This document shows positions 9,001-14,038 of a stretch of DNA of 29,494 bases, in pieces (position 1 is the first letter of the stretch; each line of letters starts with the position of its first letter). This DNA is from a virus, in IMG/VR virus record IMGVR_UViG_3300025305_002629, positions 1-29,494 of that record. One strand, 5' to 3'. The notes under the pieces are model-generated. The model worked only from the letters and a program-made list of their open reading frames with translations, did not search any database and had not been told where the DNA came from. A program made the position numbers and the translations under genes.

Positions 9001-10513
9001 CGATGACAAGTGGTGGAATCTGCTCAAGCAGGGCGAGCTCGGCGGCGCGTCGATGGCGCTGGTGAAATACGGCAACATAGACATCCGGGCCAAGCAGCGC
9101 TTCGCCTACGCGATGCTCCGGGCCGATGCCGTCACCCAGGGCAAGGCCAAGGGCCTGCGCGGCAAGGCGCTCAAGTCGTTCGTCAATGAGTTTATGGCCA
9201 ACCCGCCGATGGACGCCCGCCTGACGGCGATCAACGCGGCCCAGTTGGAGATGCTCAACTACGCCGACAGTCCGGATTTTATCAATGACATCGTAAAGAA
9301 TGACTTCGGTGCACTGATCAGTGCCTTCCCTCGCTTTGGTGCGGCGTACATCAACAAGCAGGGCGATCGTGCCGCCGGGCTCAAGCGATTCATCCGGGGC
9401 GTGCCGCAGGGGCAACGAGCCGAGGCGCTGGCCGATGTGGTTACGTTCTCGATGTTCGGCGCCGGGGCGATCGGGTTGGTGGGTGCGGCGGCGCTCGCGC
9501 TGCTAAGGGGAGATGATGAGCCGCCCGAGGATGCCCGAGAGGTGGTGGGCACCAGCGATATTTTGGTGGATGATGGGCTGGGCAATCTGGAGCGGAAGCG
9601 TATCGACCCGGAATTTATCACTGCCAACCGGATGAACATTTCCAAGTGGGGGGAGCTGGCTGGGATTGATCTCGATGATGACCGGGATTTCTGGCTGCGC
9701 GTTCGGCAGTACCCGGTGATCGGCATGGCGGGCGCGGCGGTGCTCGCCCAGAACGACTACCGGAAGCACGGGGCGGCGGTTGCGGCCGAGACTTACGCCA
9801 GACATGTCACTGAGCTCGGAGGTGAGTTTTTAAGCCTCGGCGTGGCATTCCGTGTCCCGTTCAAGGCGCTGGCGGATTGGCAGGCGGGCGAACCGTCGCC
9901 CACGCCGGTCGATCCCTACGCCGGAGGCGTGCCGTTCAAGTTTTATGTGACCGACGAGCTCATGGGCGCCTTTATCCCGGGTCAACGCCAGTTTGACCGG
10001 GTGATCGCCTGGGTGGACCCGGTTTACAAGCGGACGAGGCAAAGTGAGCGCATGGGCTACGATCCCGGCCCGCTCGAGGCGATCCGGGCCAGCCATCTCA
10101 CTGGCCTGATCGACCGGATCGGCGCCCAACGGGGTGCTTGGGACCCGATGTTGCCGAAGGGTAAGGTCGAGACTGAGATCAGTCTGGTGCCCTCGAAGAG
10201 TATGCGTCCGGATCGGATACCGCTATGGGTCGAGGCCCAGAAGCTGCGGTTCAGTGACAGCGCTGCTGAGCGCGCCCGTGTGAATCAGTACAAATCGGTC
10301 CGGAACCTGACCAAGCCCGCGACCGGCTGGAAATACCGCACCGAGGCCGACAAGCTCGCCCTGATCCCGCAGGAGAATCTGGTGGAAATCCCGCTTGAGA
10401 GTCGCATCTCGAGCCTGTTCGGTGTTAATTTGAGGGCCTTTGACAAGAAGGGCTACGCCGAGGCCATCGACACCACGTTGCCGCCCCTCATGCCACCTCG
10501 TCCGCCCCGATGA
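2..10513 (+). CDS. Giant polyvalent virion protein: N6-adenine methyltransferase + SNF2-type helicase (5' partial)
   Basis: The frame is open from base 2, so the real start lies upstream. The first ATG in view is at 38 (3,491 residues from there; residue numbers count from it). Order: Gly/Ala-rich amphipathic segments (1-260); Pro/Glu-rich linker (290-490); coiled coil (500-600); low-complexity linker (600-715); N6-adenine methyltransferase with QYTGWGG (755), an SAM-binding LEPGAGIGH (about 836) and catalytic-type NVPFH (901); SF2/SNF2 helicase with Walker A HQVGTGKT (K1527), DEAH box (D1685), ATGTP motif III and QRNGRISRQG motif VI (Q2024); coiled coils; then a C-terminal region with a hydrophobic stretch near 3134-3158. 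Methylase-helicase fusions of this kind (DarB-like, 'large polyvalent proteins') are carried in phage heads or on conjugative elements and protect incoming DNA from restriction. The C-terminal part resembles LPD38-type regions, which is a weaker inference. The next gene overlaps its stop as ATGA. Confidence 0.9.
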   Translation, partial: EEGWWYDQLTYGMAAGFNRVGEAANKVLESGVRTGVYKYLPGTAIPALIHRLAVGEEGAQRFQKAAADQFKGAAAIAAEDAKIIDMVAGETQGAPFAKKLGEGAMSLIPSLAGGPAGIWGMAVGGGLHSYGSALADGERAYKAQGFSDEEAFNKALAPALAQGLGTTLITRGFGKTGIESILAPGMKATFKSVGKAFFNGAKYEATEEWWDQLWQSIVRKMTYQPDLTFEQAFQEMAEAGVIGGILGGVVSGVKGVEGEVKSKMLDWQMDKDITERGRAIALEESLPAGFAGEPEPVGIMDTRPAIPNLEADIPDVVGEGQKVTVKYKAPGGGEGIIESGPGTTRDTIQRLLFNAKAGEVTEVRIDTAPEAAPAPEPVVEEAAPEDEFAPTPEEAAMEAEAFPEEVIEEEAALEAEAREEAEGEVRAARLWAQSLTEKGIPNAEEVNRIAGEIRKTSEEAVDAFLNEIERATKAPAPEPVKEEPAPTPTPAPEEAPGFEAQTYQGELSDAQIFQVQQYVEEQAERGGFNPEENESYETVLQLKEARRVRKAAASQGMQKIHDQQLELEKRLNEQIKDYYNEILGEYPDQFKTQLTPDEPLFKQPLNEDDKDREATRPSVVEEPTRAPEGTGAGPTQESVGPEQIEEAPRPDRGPGARVEPQPTAERAEREPGEGGRAGRRGEPDRPEGAEGRAPAPEPAVAEPVEGVGRAAGGELTDPNHSIEPGDEIAPKGKKGKANANLAAIRLLKQLEAENRPASPAEKKVLAQYTGWGGVKEVFEHGKAAAGNDPNWEKDWRPLYDVVRAELGDEEYRRASASILNAHYTSDEVIGEMWEGIRKLGFKGGRVLEPGAGIGHFFGLMPNDLANKSHLTGVEIDNISGRILAKLYPQAKIHQKGFEKANIAKGSMDLIVGNVPFHKDGPVDGAYPKASLHNYYFLRGIDLLKPGGLMVAITSKSTMDNDVSKQSREWLAERADLVGAIRLPNDAFAKNANTQVTTDILIFRKKDGMPFKEGNLFTRKAETKTHKGEPIKVNQYFVDKPDMMLGRLSLEGTLYGGDPEMAVLPHKGQELGPQIVEAFGKLPGEVFGSDTTVNDFTAPVEAAPGMKNNTLVLHEGKVAAVRDDVLVAPEFKHAKTQGARARDFLGVKEVAQAINRLQLDPAATEEQIEVERARLNKVYDAYVKRHGAFNGSKSRFLWEHDVEFPQLAALETIRSQWVPRIDKSGKARTVREDTYHKSDIFNRRTVRPRLAPTSADTVGDALQISLSYKNGLDLGYMGGLLGITADKAKQSLLEQQLAFENPDNGRLETPEEYLSGHVKDKLRQAREAARDNPAYERNVAELEAVQPAPIPLEKIGFRIGSQWISPKIIEGFVQDVLGTPSSVIHVSETGHWKIQARGYARSSANEVTYGFPAGDKLGTDLINAALNMKQPAVWVSDPSDPTGKKRMKDRVLTRQAQLKLDEIQLAFTDWALKKPEVAQELFRDYNERFNGTVDRVYREPAWRHYPGAADQKELYPSQKRAVSRILQGNTLLAHQVGTGKTYTMVTAAMEMRRLGIANKPMIVALNSTVEQFSREFRELYPQAKVLVPTENQRDAKNRQRLMAMINTGDWDAVIIPHSFLEKMPDDPKREEAYINEEKDELQAALIQAKAAEGGRSVRATTLESAIKRLDSRLDELQKRKVDEGMTFEQLGVDAMFVDEAHQFKKLSFASQMETIKGLDRGASKRASSLFLKSRWVMENNDGKNFVLATGTPVSNTIAEAWTMIRYLSPETLKKFEMERFDSFAGMFGNTTTEPELTAGGQWKLVQRFASFQNLPEFRRAWRTVADQVWANEVEQIKLPPLKGGEVQNVVLERTKAVEEQIAKIQQMLEEFEKMTGRERRENSHIPLVATGLAKKATIDMRLIDPSLPDDPGSKVNKVVENVLQRYHATADNLGTQCIFCQNVKTHIEGLEPHEQFNVYEEIKAKLMEGGVPEHEIAFVTGGMKSAEKRVFGEKMNSGQVRIAIGMTETLGTGLNIQERMAALHHLDAPWRPQDIEQRNGRISRQGNMYATLGGVEILTYGMEQTLDAAIYQKLMIKAQATESLLRGDDEMRVSDDAANEVEMSYEEQLAAFSGDERTLQRVGLGQTLRTLEMARSSFASQQAKAREDIVKYEEELIPQLEERLEHEQELVARIPDKVDSVEVEGNTYTDRKAIRIALDDYITKQTAEAKAKQSKGVGAVVTVHHAAPPFKVNGELLKATVKGSYDPNAGDWAKGPDGKPAVQIQYQYENPVLMSLVANFKSGQGFLQSMDSKLKEFQMRPEHTARELEGYRNNLPTLHDAVNKEWQRQKEYDDAVQKMALLDAEIKEEQEASEKVLQAENRGKAGLDQIDEQQKRGMKIEPGGGRPGEAGFVNFNILADLAIKGADLMRKGFTHFVSWSGAMKRVFGDRVGRWLKNVWNKVQRQNHAKALNLSPEGLAAKHRIERKREVDEEEKPDYAEERHRSWLRDYVTRQSKKVIYHGSPDLLLAQQGLNMQHNYDQAAVKRQGEQLEEQLWKSRPEGWSLPGFLRSGPWKRRIKDFKGVSLPLAAHLNVTGRDSEGNFIFEPFEMRAGLMSKAQFDKGEHDVGDMVMVSNPLTGEQDQLYIDKYIETPDGRRGFQLIREMPAHIQQELYNHFTTDEFPEFGWFIDMYIDPALKDTRQTVGGVEIPVFNRFALAAMMAENNPNFDPLDAYTPDVLVSRSLFGAIRKVLQLRTGTRSAGRKYKTGKSREEGKVLDLLSGFNVRALQAIQERSRKRWLKQVIKHGKAFKGTHPPEGWVSLEQGVPEIWAAIKKVRGWNLPKDPITGEAAFPETEMRLQEQAEEDAFKEFMGEAFRLRGKQVAIPRPLLDVLVKQYASQQAHGPLYNTLTWMLRNSKILFLGDPITIVGNIVANDFFNLEAGFRYSTVGALKMLALDPKNAALNFRRARNLFVGQVFNRFMGARKYLPGPNSNFREAIETVLPDEIFADSTRLQDLKIKYDDKWWNLLKQGELGGASMALVKYGNIDIRAKQRFAYAMLRADAVTQGKAKGLRGKALKSFVNEFMANPPMDARLTAINAAQLEMLNYADSPDFINDIVKNDFGALISAFPRFGAAYINKQGDRAAGLKRFIRGVPQGQRAEALADVVTFSMFGAGAIGLVGAAALALLRGDDEPPEDAREVVGTSDILVDDGLGNLERKRIDPEFITANRMNISKWGELAGIDLDDDRDFWLRVRQYPVIGMAGAAVLAQNDYRKHGAAVAAETYARHVTELGGEFLSLGVAFRVPFKALADWQAGEPSPTPVDPYAGGVPFKFYVTDELMGAFIPGQRQFDRVIAWVDPVYKRTRQSERMGYDPGPLEAIRASHLTGLIDRIGAQRGAWDPMLPKGKVETEISLVPSKSMRPDRIPLWVEAQKLRFSDSAAERARVNQYKSVRNLTKPATGWKYRTEADKLALIPQENLVEIPLESRISSLFGVNLRAFDKKGYAEAIDTTLPPLMPPRPPR
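1824..2147 (+). CDS. Nested alternate-frame ORF, 107 aa, charged helical protein, function unknown
   Basis: This ORF lies wholly inside the giant gene, one frame over. It opens with ATG at 1824, just after an in-frame TGA (1815-1817), and ends with TAA at 2147. By hand count about 86% of its codons end in G or C, like the rest of this genome, whereas the main frame over the same bases is only about 38% and is full of GGA, GCA, CCT, CGA and GAA. The product reads like a real soluble helical protein (KKHLDQIADRAQELNHSLQQ, then ESRAREVV) and has its own LE pair written CTC-GAG. The main frame here is a Pro/Glu/Arg/Gly-rich linker with no recognisable fold. No good Shine-Dalgarno is visible; AACGAAG precedes the ATG. 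It is either an overlapping gene or the trace of a formerly separate gene read through after fusion. I do not recognise its family. Confidence 0.5.
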   Translation: MIRIEKPQDLPWWRSRLEHLKEQEPDLLRSLWGQNKLKKHLDQIADRAQELNHSLQQKGLSESRAREVVQADVVSPIDPREQREELRPPSPQLLSQLRAWEERLAES

Positions 10514-10773
10514 TTTCTGACCCGGAACTGCGCGATCGCGCCCTCGAGGACTTCGTTCGGTTGGCCCCGGCCAAGTTCAACAAGGGCATGGCCGAGCACA
10601 ACCCCAATGGTGACCGTGGCCTCATGCGCATGAGCCCGGAGGCGTTGATTGACTGCATCGAGGAGGAGATCGTTGACGAGTGGCATTATGTGGCCGCACT
10701 CAAGCGTTATATCAAGTTGTTGAGAAGCGAAAATGCAGAGCTAAAGGCCCGCCTAAACATATTTATTTGCTGA
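10510..10773 (+). CDS. Small helical protein, 87 aa, possibly MazG-like
   Basis: The ATG overlaps the TGA of the giant gene (ATGA, 10510-10513), so translation is probably coupled. The protein is mostly helical, with an acidic patch IEEEIVDEWHYVAALKRYI at about residues 50-68. Such E/D-rich helices are seen in MazG-type all-alpha NTP pyrophosphohydrolases and in small phage 'dATP/dGTP pyrophosphohydrolase' relatives, which also often carry a KFxxGMxEHxP-like opening like the one here (residues 22-31). The protein is too short for a full MazG fold and the match rests on eye alone. It ends with a leucine-zipper-like segment (LRSENAELKARL). A plain structural or accessory role is equally possible. 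Confidence 0.65.
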   Translation: MISDPELRDRALEDFVRLAPAKFNKGMAEHNPNGDRGLMRMSPEALIDCIEEEIVDEWHYVAALKRYIKLLRSENAELKARLNIFIC

Positions 10774-11039
10774 TGAGCGGGATGGCGTTACTTGAGGTGC
10801 TGCTGGTAATCAGTATCATTGGGTTGTTGGTTGCCATGTCCTTACCGGCTTATTTGGCGGCCAGGAACCAAGCTCAGAAGGTATCCTGCCGGGTCGCGGT
10901 GAGGTCTTATGCCTTGAGTTTATCAGAGCGGGGGCGATTGATTATTGAGATTCCGCAGGAAGCAAATTGTCATCAATGCCACCGGCCGCGATACAATGCC
11001 GGAAAGTATTTGGACATCATATCGGCACCCAGACCATAA
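10773..11039 (+). CDS. Type IV prepilin-like protein (phage-carried pseudopilin), 88 aa
   Basis: The frame is open from 10680, but the sensible start is the ATG at 10773, which shares its A with the preceding stop (TGATG). From there the protein begins MSG|MALLEVLLVISIIGLLVAM, a short leader ending in Gly followed by a hydrophobic helix with Glu at position +5. This is the signature of class III (type IV pilin/type II pseudopilin) signal peptides cut by prepilin peptidase PilD/GspO. After the helix comes AARNQAQ, as in many pseudopilins, then a short C-terminal domain with a Cys/His cluster (CHQCH near residue 70) that could bind metal or form disulfides. Known pseudopilins are usually longer (100-170 aa), so this one is minimal. 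It lies beside the likely attachment region and may be a host-derived cargo gene. Confidence 0.7.
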   Translation: MSGMALLEVLLVISIIGLLVAMSLPAYLAARNQAQKVSCRVAVRSYALSLSERGRLIIEIPQEANCHQCHRPRYNAGKYLDIISAPRP

Positions 11040-11046
11040 GATATAT

Positions 11047-11063
11047 TCGACCAAAACTCGACC
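11047..11063 (+). repeat. Direct repeat copy 1, TCGACCAAAACTCGACC
   Basis: This 17-bp sequence recurs exactly at 11286-11302. Each copy is two CGACC motifs 11 bp apart, about one helical turn, so two protein subunits could bind on one DNA face. CTAAACCA also follows both copies at different distances. It is a candidate arm-type integrase site or regulator site. Confidence 0.6.
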
Positions 11064-11187
11064 GCAGCAAAAACAAAACAACCTAAACCACTGGTAGTCA
11101 AAGGCGAGGAAACAACCCCCAAATGACCAGCTATTAGCTCTTTCAAAATATATATTCCTTTTAATTCCTTTAGGTAATTGCACTATA

Positions 11188-11221
11188 TCCCGGTTTTATT
11201 GGCTCAACCGGGAGTTTTTTT
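11188..11221 (+). terminator. Rho-independent terminator upstream of integrase
   Basis: Perfect 8-bp stem TCCCGGTT (11188-11195) / AACCGGGA (11206-11213) with a 10-nt loop, followed by G and seven T (11215-11221). The direction is plus, so it ends transcription of the giant gene and the two small genes and insulates the integrase. Confidence 0.85.
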
Positions 11222-11285
11222 GACTATTACAAAGAAATGTCTTGCAAAGAAATATAAAGATATGCAAACATATCGCCGGTTGAAC

Positions 11286-11302
11286 TCGACCAAAACTCGA
11301 CC
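11286..11302 (+). repeat. Direct repeat copy 2, just upstream of the integrase start
   Basis: Exact second copy of TCGACCAAAACTCGACC, ending 14 bp before the integrase ATG. Here the unit is a clear tandem ACTCGACC-AAA-ACTCGACC with an 11-bp period. Because it sits where the int ribosome binding site should be, it could serve as an operator as well as a recombination arm site. Confidence 0.6.
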
Positions 11303-11316
11303 ACTTTATCTAAACC

Positions 11317-12804
11317 ATGAGAACCAACATTATCTCCATCGAGGTGGCGCCGCAGGCACAGAGCCCCAAGGTCGCCAAGGGCAGGACCGAACACACTTTC
11401 GAGGTGAACGGCCGGGACTTCACCATCAAGCTCAAAGGAAAGTATTGGCAGATCAACTGCATGGTCGCCAAGAAGCTCCTCAAGCGTTCCCTCAAGAAAA
11501 CCAGCCACGTTGCCGCCGAGAAGGTCGCCCGGGATTTCATCATTCAGGCGCTCGCGGGCAACTGGACCGAGATCGAGAAGCGCCGGAGCAAGACGGCGTT
11601 CGGCACGACGTTCGGCCAGATATTCGCCGCAGCGCCGGAGATCAGCCGGGCCAGTACGTCGGCGGTCGCCGCCTACGTCAATCACGCCCGGGAGGCGCTG
11701 GCCAGGCTGTTCCCTGATCGCTCGGCCGACTCGATCCGGCTCGAGGAGCTCCCGAGCGGCGCGGCCAACATCGTCGAGAAACGGCTGCTCGCCGAGTACA
11801 CCGCCAACGGCAACCGCTCGAGGAGCAAGCAGTACGGCTCGGCAAAGGAGGCGGCAGTCGGCGCGGCGCGCACCGCCGGGATCATCTGCCGGAGCTTTCA
11901 ATGGCTGTTCAAGAGCAAGGTGGGCAGCGTGCGGGTTCCCCTTGTGCCGGAGTACGAGGCGCGTGGGCTGGCTGTTCCGCCCAACATGGTGGAGTATCTG
12001 AAGCTCGACATCGACCGGCACTATAACACGATCGAATACAAACCGATCGCCGACGCGATCTGGGATCGGATCATACCCGGCATCGAAGTGTTCAACACCG
12101 ACGAGTGGCTGCCCAGCAGGCGCCCCATTCGCGGCTGGGGCTTTGTCTATGCCCGCCCGGGTTACAGTTTTTTGTCTGCACAGGTGCGTCAGCTCAACGG
12201 AAATCCTACGCAGCGCTCGACCGGCACGCTTGACAAGGCGGAGGCGATCGAGATTGTGGAAGGGTGGCTGGCCGGTGGCCTCTGTCTGCCGATGAATCCG
12301 GCTGGGCGGGATCAGTCGCTTCGCTTCATCAAGGCGCGCGATCTTTACAAGATGTTTATCTGCGCGATCGGCGCCGGGCTCCGCCGTGAGGAGATCGGCC
12401 GGGTGGATCATGACCACTTCATCGAGGAGAAGGACGGGCTCTACATCGAGGGCGGCATCGGCAAGGGCGGCAAGCCGATCAGCGTGCGATTTCAGGAGCA
12501 TTGGGCGGCGAAGATGCGGCCGCTCATTCAGCCTGGGTGCGGGCTGTTCATCGACGGGGTGGATTCAGACGCCTACCGCTACTCACGGACCGTGACCTAT
12601 TTGCAGGAGTGGATCGTGGAAACCGCCAAGCCATTGAAGTGGACGGCGGACAAGTTCCTGCATGAACTCCGAGCCTACACTGGCAGCAAGATTTACAAGG
12701 AGGACCCGATGGCCGCCTGCGAGTTCATGCGGCACGGGGATGTCAGGGTGACGAAGAAGTTTTACTTTCGCTATGGTCGAAGGACGCCGGTTGACGTTTA
12801 TTGA
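11317..12804 (+). CDS. int: Tyrosine recombinase / phage integrase, 495 aa
   Basis: Site-specific recombinase expected to integrate and excise the phage at attP/attB. The C-terminal third shows the tyrosine recombinase catalytic set: GLRREE (R356) in box I, HELRAY (H449, R452) in box II, RHGD (H473) and the probable nucleophile Y483 in TKKFYFRY, ten residues after H473, the usual spacing. The N-terminal part (1-110) is basic and likely the arm-binding region. Residues 110-300 hold the core-binding helices. At 495 residues it is longer than lambda Int (356) but within the range for large phage integrases. No clear Shine-Dalgarno precedes the ATG; the first bases upstream are AT-rich with a repeat. 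It is convergent with the minus-strand gene at 12743-12967, whose 3' end it overlaps by 62 bp. Confidence 0.9.
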   Translation: MRTNIISIEVAPQAQSPKVAKGRTEHTFEVNGRDFTIKLKGKYWQINCMVAKKLLKRSLKKTSHVAAEKVARDFIIQALAGNWTEIEKRRSKTAFGTTFGQIFAAAPEISRASTSAVAAYVNHAREALARLFPDRSADSIRLEELPSGAANIVEKRLLAEYTANGNRSRSKQYGSAKEAAVGAARTAGIICRSFQWLFKSKVGSVRVPLVPEYEARGLAVPPNMVEYLKLDIDRHYNTIEYKPIADAIWDRIIPGIEVFNTDEWLPSRRPIRGWGFVYARPGYSFLSAQVRQLNGNPTQRSTGTLDKAEAIEIVEGWLAGGLCLPMNPAGRDQSLRFIKARDLYKMFICAIGAGLRREEIGRVDHDHFIEEKDGLYIEGGIGKGGKPISVRFQEHWAAKMRPLIQPGCGLFIDGVDSDAYRYSRTVTYLQEWIVETAKPLKWTADKFLHELRAYTGSKIYKEDPMAACEFMRHGDVRVTKKFYFRYGRRTPVDVY

Positions 12805-12967
12805 GAAGGCGCTCGATGCAGCGCTGAAGCAAATATTCTGGTGTTGCTTTCCACCACCGCCGGGATGTTCGCCGCATCAGGCGGGAGGCTGTTACCAGCG
12901 CGTCCGCCAAATCCTTTTCAACTTCGATCGTCCTCGGCCCCTTCTTGGAGGTTTGACTGTGCCTCAT
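12743..12967 (-). CDS. Small basic protein, 74 aa, unknown
   Basis: Last gene of the leftward cluster as read from its promoter. It overlaps the ribbon-helix-helix gene by 50 bp at its start and the integrase by 62 bp at its end. The middle looks structured: PRTIEVEKDLADALVTASRL suggests one strand and a helix, followed by TPEYLLQRCIERLL, a second amphipathic helix. This strand-helix-helix pattern could be another small RHH-like DNA binder paired with its neighbour, but this is uncertain. The double overlap is unusual, so the true start may lie later or the ORF may be fortuitous. Confidence 0.45.
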   Translation of the reverse strand: MRHSQTSKKGPRTIEVEKDLADALVTASRLMRRTSRRWWKATPEYLLQRCIERLLNKRQPASFDHSESKTSSSP

Positions 12968-13196
12968 CTAAATCTTTTGCAAGTTTTGCGGTCTGTTGTT
13001 GCAGGGCGGCAATTAAATTTATCAGGTCAGTGACCCCGAGGCCGCCTTCCTTCTTCAGCATGCCGCTGATGTGTTCCGTGATCGACTGCGTGACCAACGC
13101 CGAGGCGGTTGTGCCTCTGCGTTCGGCTTCTTTTTTGAGCAGCGACCAGATGTCGTCATTGATCCGAAAGCTGCGGGTTGTCTTGGTTGGTTCCAT
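12918..13196 (-). CDS. Ribbon-helix-helix (Arc/MetJ-type) regulator, 92 aa
   Basis: The N-terminus TTRSFRINDDIWSLLKKEAE (residues 5-24) is the DNA-contacting strand and first helix of a ribbon-helix-helix fold. The second helix, TTASALVTQSITEHI, follows. The C-terminal half (55-85) is a coiled coil rich in Gln and Leu that may mediate oligomerisation. RHH proteins bind DNA as dimers and usually repress their own promoter. Here a perfect ATCGGC-ATC-GCCGAT inverted repeat lies 10 bp upstream of the start, a natural operator. A similar repeat overlaps the promoter at the other end of the cluster, so this protein may control both. No Shine-Dalgarno is obvious. Confidence 0.8.
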   Translation of the reverse strand: MEPTKTTRSFRINDDIWSLLKKEAERRGTTASALVTQSITEHISGMLKKEGGLGVTDLINLIAALQQQTAKLAKDLDEAQSNLQEGAEDDRS

Positions 13197-13205
13197 TGAT
13201 ATATT

Positions 13206-13249
13206 ATCGGCATCGCCGATGTTTTAGTGGTTTATGGTTTTCGTTGCAA
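13206..13249 (-). promoter_or_regulatory. Promoter and operator of the ribbon-helix-helix gene
   Basis: On the minus strand, TTGCAA (13249-13244), a 17-bp spacer and TAAAAC (13226-13221) form a plausible sigma70-type promoter. Immediately downstream, ATCGGC-ATC-GCCGAT (13206-13220) is a perfect 6+6 inverted repeat covering the expected transcription start, which suits repression, probably by the RHH product. Confidence 0.5.
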
Positions 13250-13256
13250 ATTAAAC

Positions 13257-13418
13257 TTATCCACCTTTGTTCACACGTTTTTCACGCTCGAGTCGCCAGC
13301 GCTCCTTGGCGATCCGGCGGTAGTGCTCCTTCGAGCGCGTCTTGGCGCGCCCGGTGCCCGCCTTGCCTCCTCGTGCGCCGATCATCTTGAAATATTCTTG
13401 TAGCTCCTCCTCGTTCAT
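13257..13418 (-). CDS. Small basic protein, 53 aa, unknown
   Basis: Its ATG (13418-13416) shares a base with the TGA of the upstream 102-aa gene (TGATG), a standard coupled arrangement, and a GGAGGAGC run lies just inside the ORF. The product starts acidic (MNEEELQEYF) and then turns strongly basic: GARGGKAGTGRAKTRSKEHY and ERWRLEREKR. The Gly-Lys-Ala-rich block resembles short nucleic-acid-binding proteins common in phages and bacteria, but I cannot name a family. Confidence 0.6.
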   Translation of the reverse strand: MNEEELQEYFKMIGARGGKAGTGRAKTRSKEHYRRIAKERWRLEREKRVNKGG

Positions 13419-13726
13419 CAATCTACTATTTCCCATTGGCGTTCGACCCAGCCCAATTTGCCCTTGTCGTTCATGTGGCCAAAGCCTTTCTCGCCGATCC
13501 TAGCCAAATGCTTCTCCGCTGCTTCCCGTGTCTCGAAGCTCTTATCGCTGGCCGGGAATCCTTTGTCGTGCCAGTGATCGGTAAAGCCGTAAACGGAAAA
13601 CCTGTTGTAGTAGATGACTTCGTACAAGACATCACCGCTTCCGTCGCCAGCCAGATGTTTAACGCGAGTGACTGCTTTTCTACCTTTGTTCCTTCTACTT
13701 ATTAATTTTTCTATATAATTGCTCAT
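13418..13726 (-). CDS. Hypothetical protein, 102 aa
   Basis: Start chosen at 13726 because GAAAGGAACCA directly precedes the ATG, the same leader as in other genes of this cluster. The N-terminus is basic (ISRRNKGRKAVTRVK), followed by a beta-rich middle (DVLYEVIYYNRFSVYGF) and a conserved-looking FETREAAEKHLARIGEKGFG segment. It has the look of a small single-domain phage protein of the kind that decorates early accessory regions. No catalytic motif is visible. A 16-bp palindrome lies 20 bp upstream of the start. Confidence 0.75.
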   Translation of the reverse strand: MSNYIEKLISRRNKGRKAVTRVKHLAGDGSGDVLYEVIYYNRFSVYGFTDHWHDKGFPASDKSFETREAAEKHLARIGEKGFGHMNDKGKLGWVERQWEIVD

Positions 13727-13745
13727 TGGTTCCTTTCAGGTTAGA

Positions 13746-13761
13746 CCGGATCCTGATCCGG
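13746..13761. repeat. Perfect hairpin CCGGATC-CT-GATCCGG in the leader of the 102-aa gene
   Basis: A 7-bp perfect stem with a 2-base centre, 20 bp upstream of the minus-strand ATG at 13726 and just before its ribosome binding site. It stands where the 52-bp hairpin elements stand in front of two other genes of the cluster but does not share their flanks. It is a possible operator or RNA hairpin. The 116-bp gap 13727-13842 holds nothing else convincing. Confidence 0.45.
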
Positions 13762-13842
13762 CCGTTGGGGTTACTACGCTTATTTGTGTGAGACAATCAA
13801 ATTGGCCCGGTGTGTTGGTATTACCTTGACCCCAAAAGTCGC

Positions 13843-14037
13843 TTACAGCGCATCCTGTGGCCATCTTTTTTGTTGTTTGTGTGGTAAAGCCCACTTTTGG
13901 AGACTTGGATCGAGTTCGCGGCGGATTCTCGCCACCCAGGCTGTCGCGTCGCGGAACGTGGGGAACAATTCGGGACGCGAAGCGTGGGCGGCTCGCACCG
14001 CCCACGTTCCGTCGGGTTGTTGTTTGATGTCTAGCAT
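13843..14037 (-). CDS. Hypothetical protein, 64 aa
   Basis: The frame extends back to a non-ATG start inside the upstream gene, but the ATG at 14037, one base after that gene's TGA (TGACATG), is the likely start. The product, MLDIKQQPDGTWAVR then ELFPTFRDATAWVARIRREL, reads like a small alpha/beta domain: two strands with a DGTW turn followed by a helix. This shape is seen in many short phage and plasmid proteins, and no function can be assigned. The tail is Lys/Gln-rich. Tight spacing places it in one operon with the genes either side. Confidence 0.65.
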   Translation of the reverse strand: MLDIKQQPDGTWAVRAAHASRPELFPTFRDATAWVARIRRELDPSLQKWALPHKQQKRWPQDAL

Positions 14038-14038
14038 G

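Larger units (their letters stand above)
11040..11316. other. Non-coding AT-rich segment, candidate phage attachment region (attP)
   Basis: These 277 bp between the pilin-like gene and the integrase hold no convincing gene. They are much more AT-rich than their surroundings. They contain two copies of TCGACCAAAACTCGACC, a terminator hairpin (11188-11221) and a repeated CAAAGAAAT (11230-11238 and 11246-11254). Temperate phages normally place attP next to int, with short repeated arm-type integrase sites and AT-rich DNA for bending proteins, and this segment fits that pattern. The core crossover sequence cannot be fixed without the bacterial attB or the integrated ends. Confidence 0.5.

Noticed and set aside
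13736-14005. Minus-strand ORF of 89 codons
   Set aside because: It conflicts with the better-supported 64-aa gene in another frame, and its end coincides with a hairpin leader; low-complexity tail.
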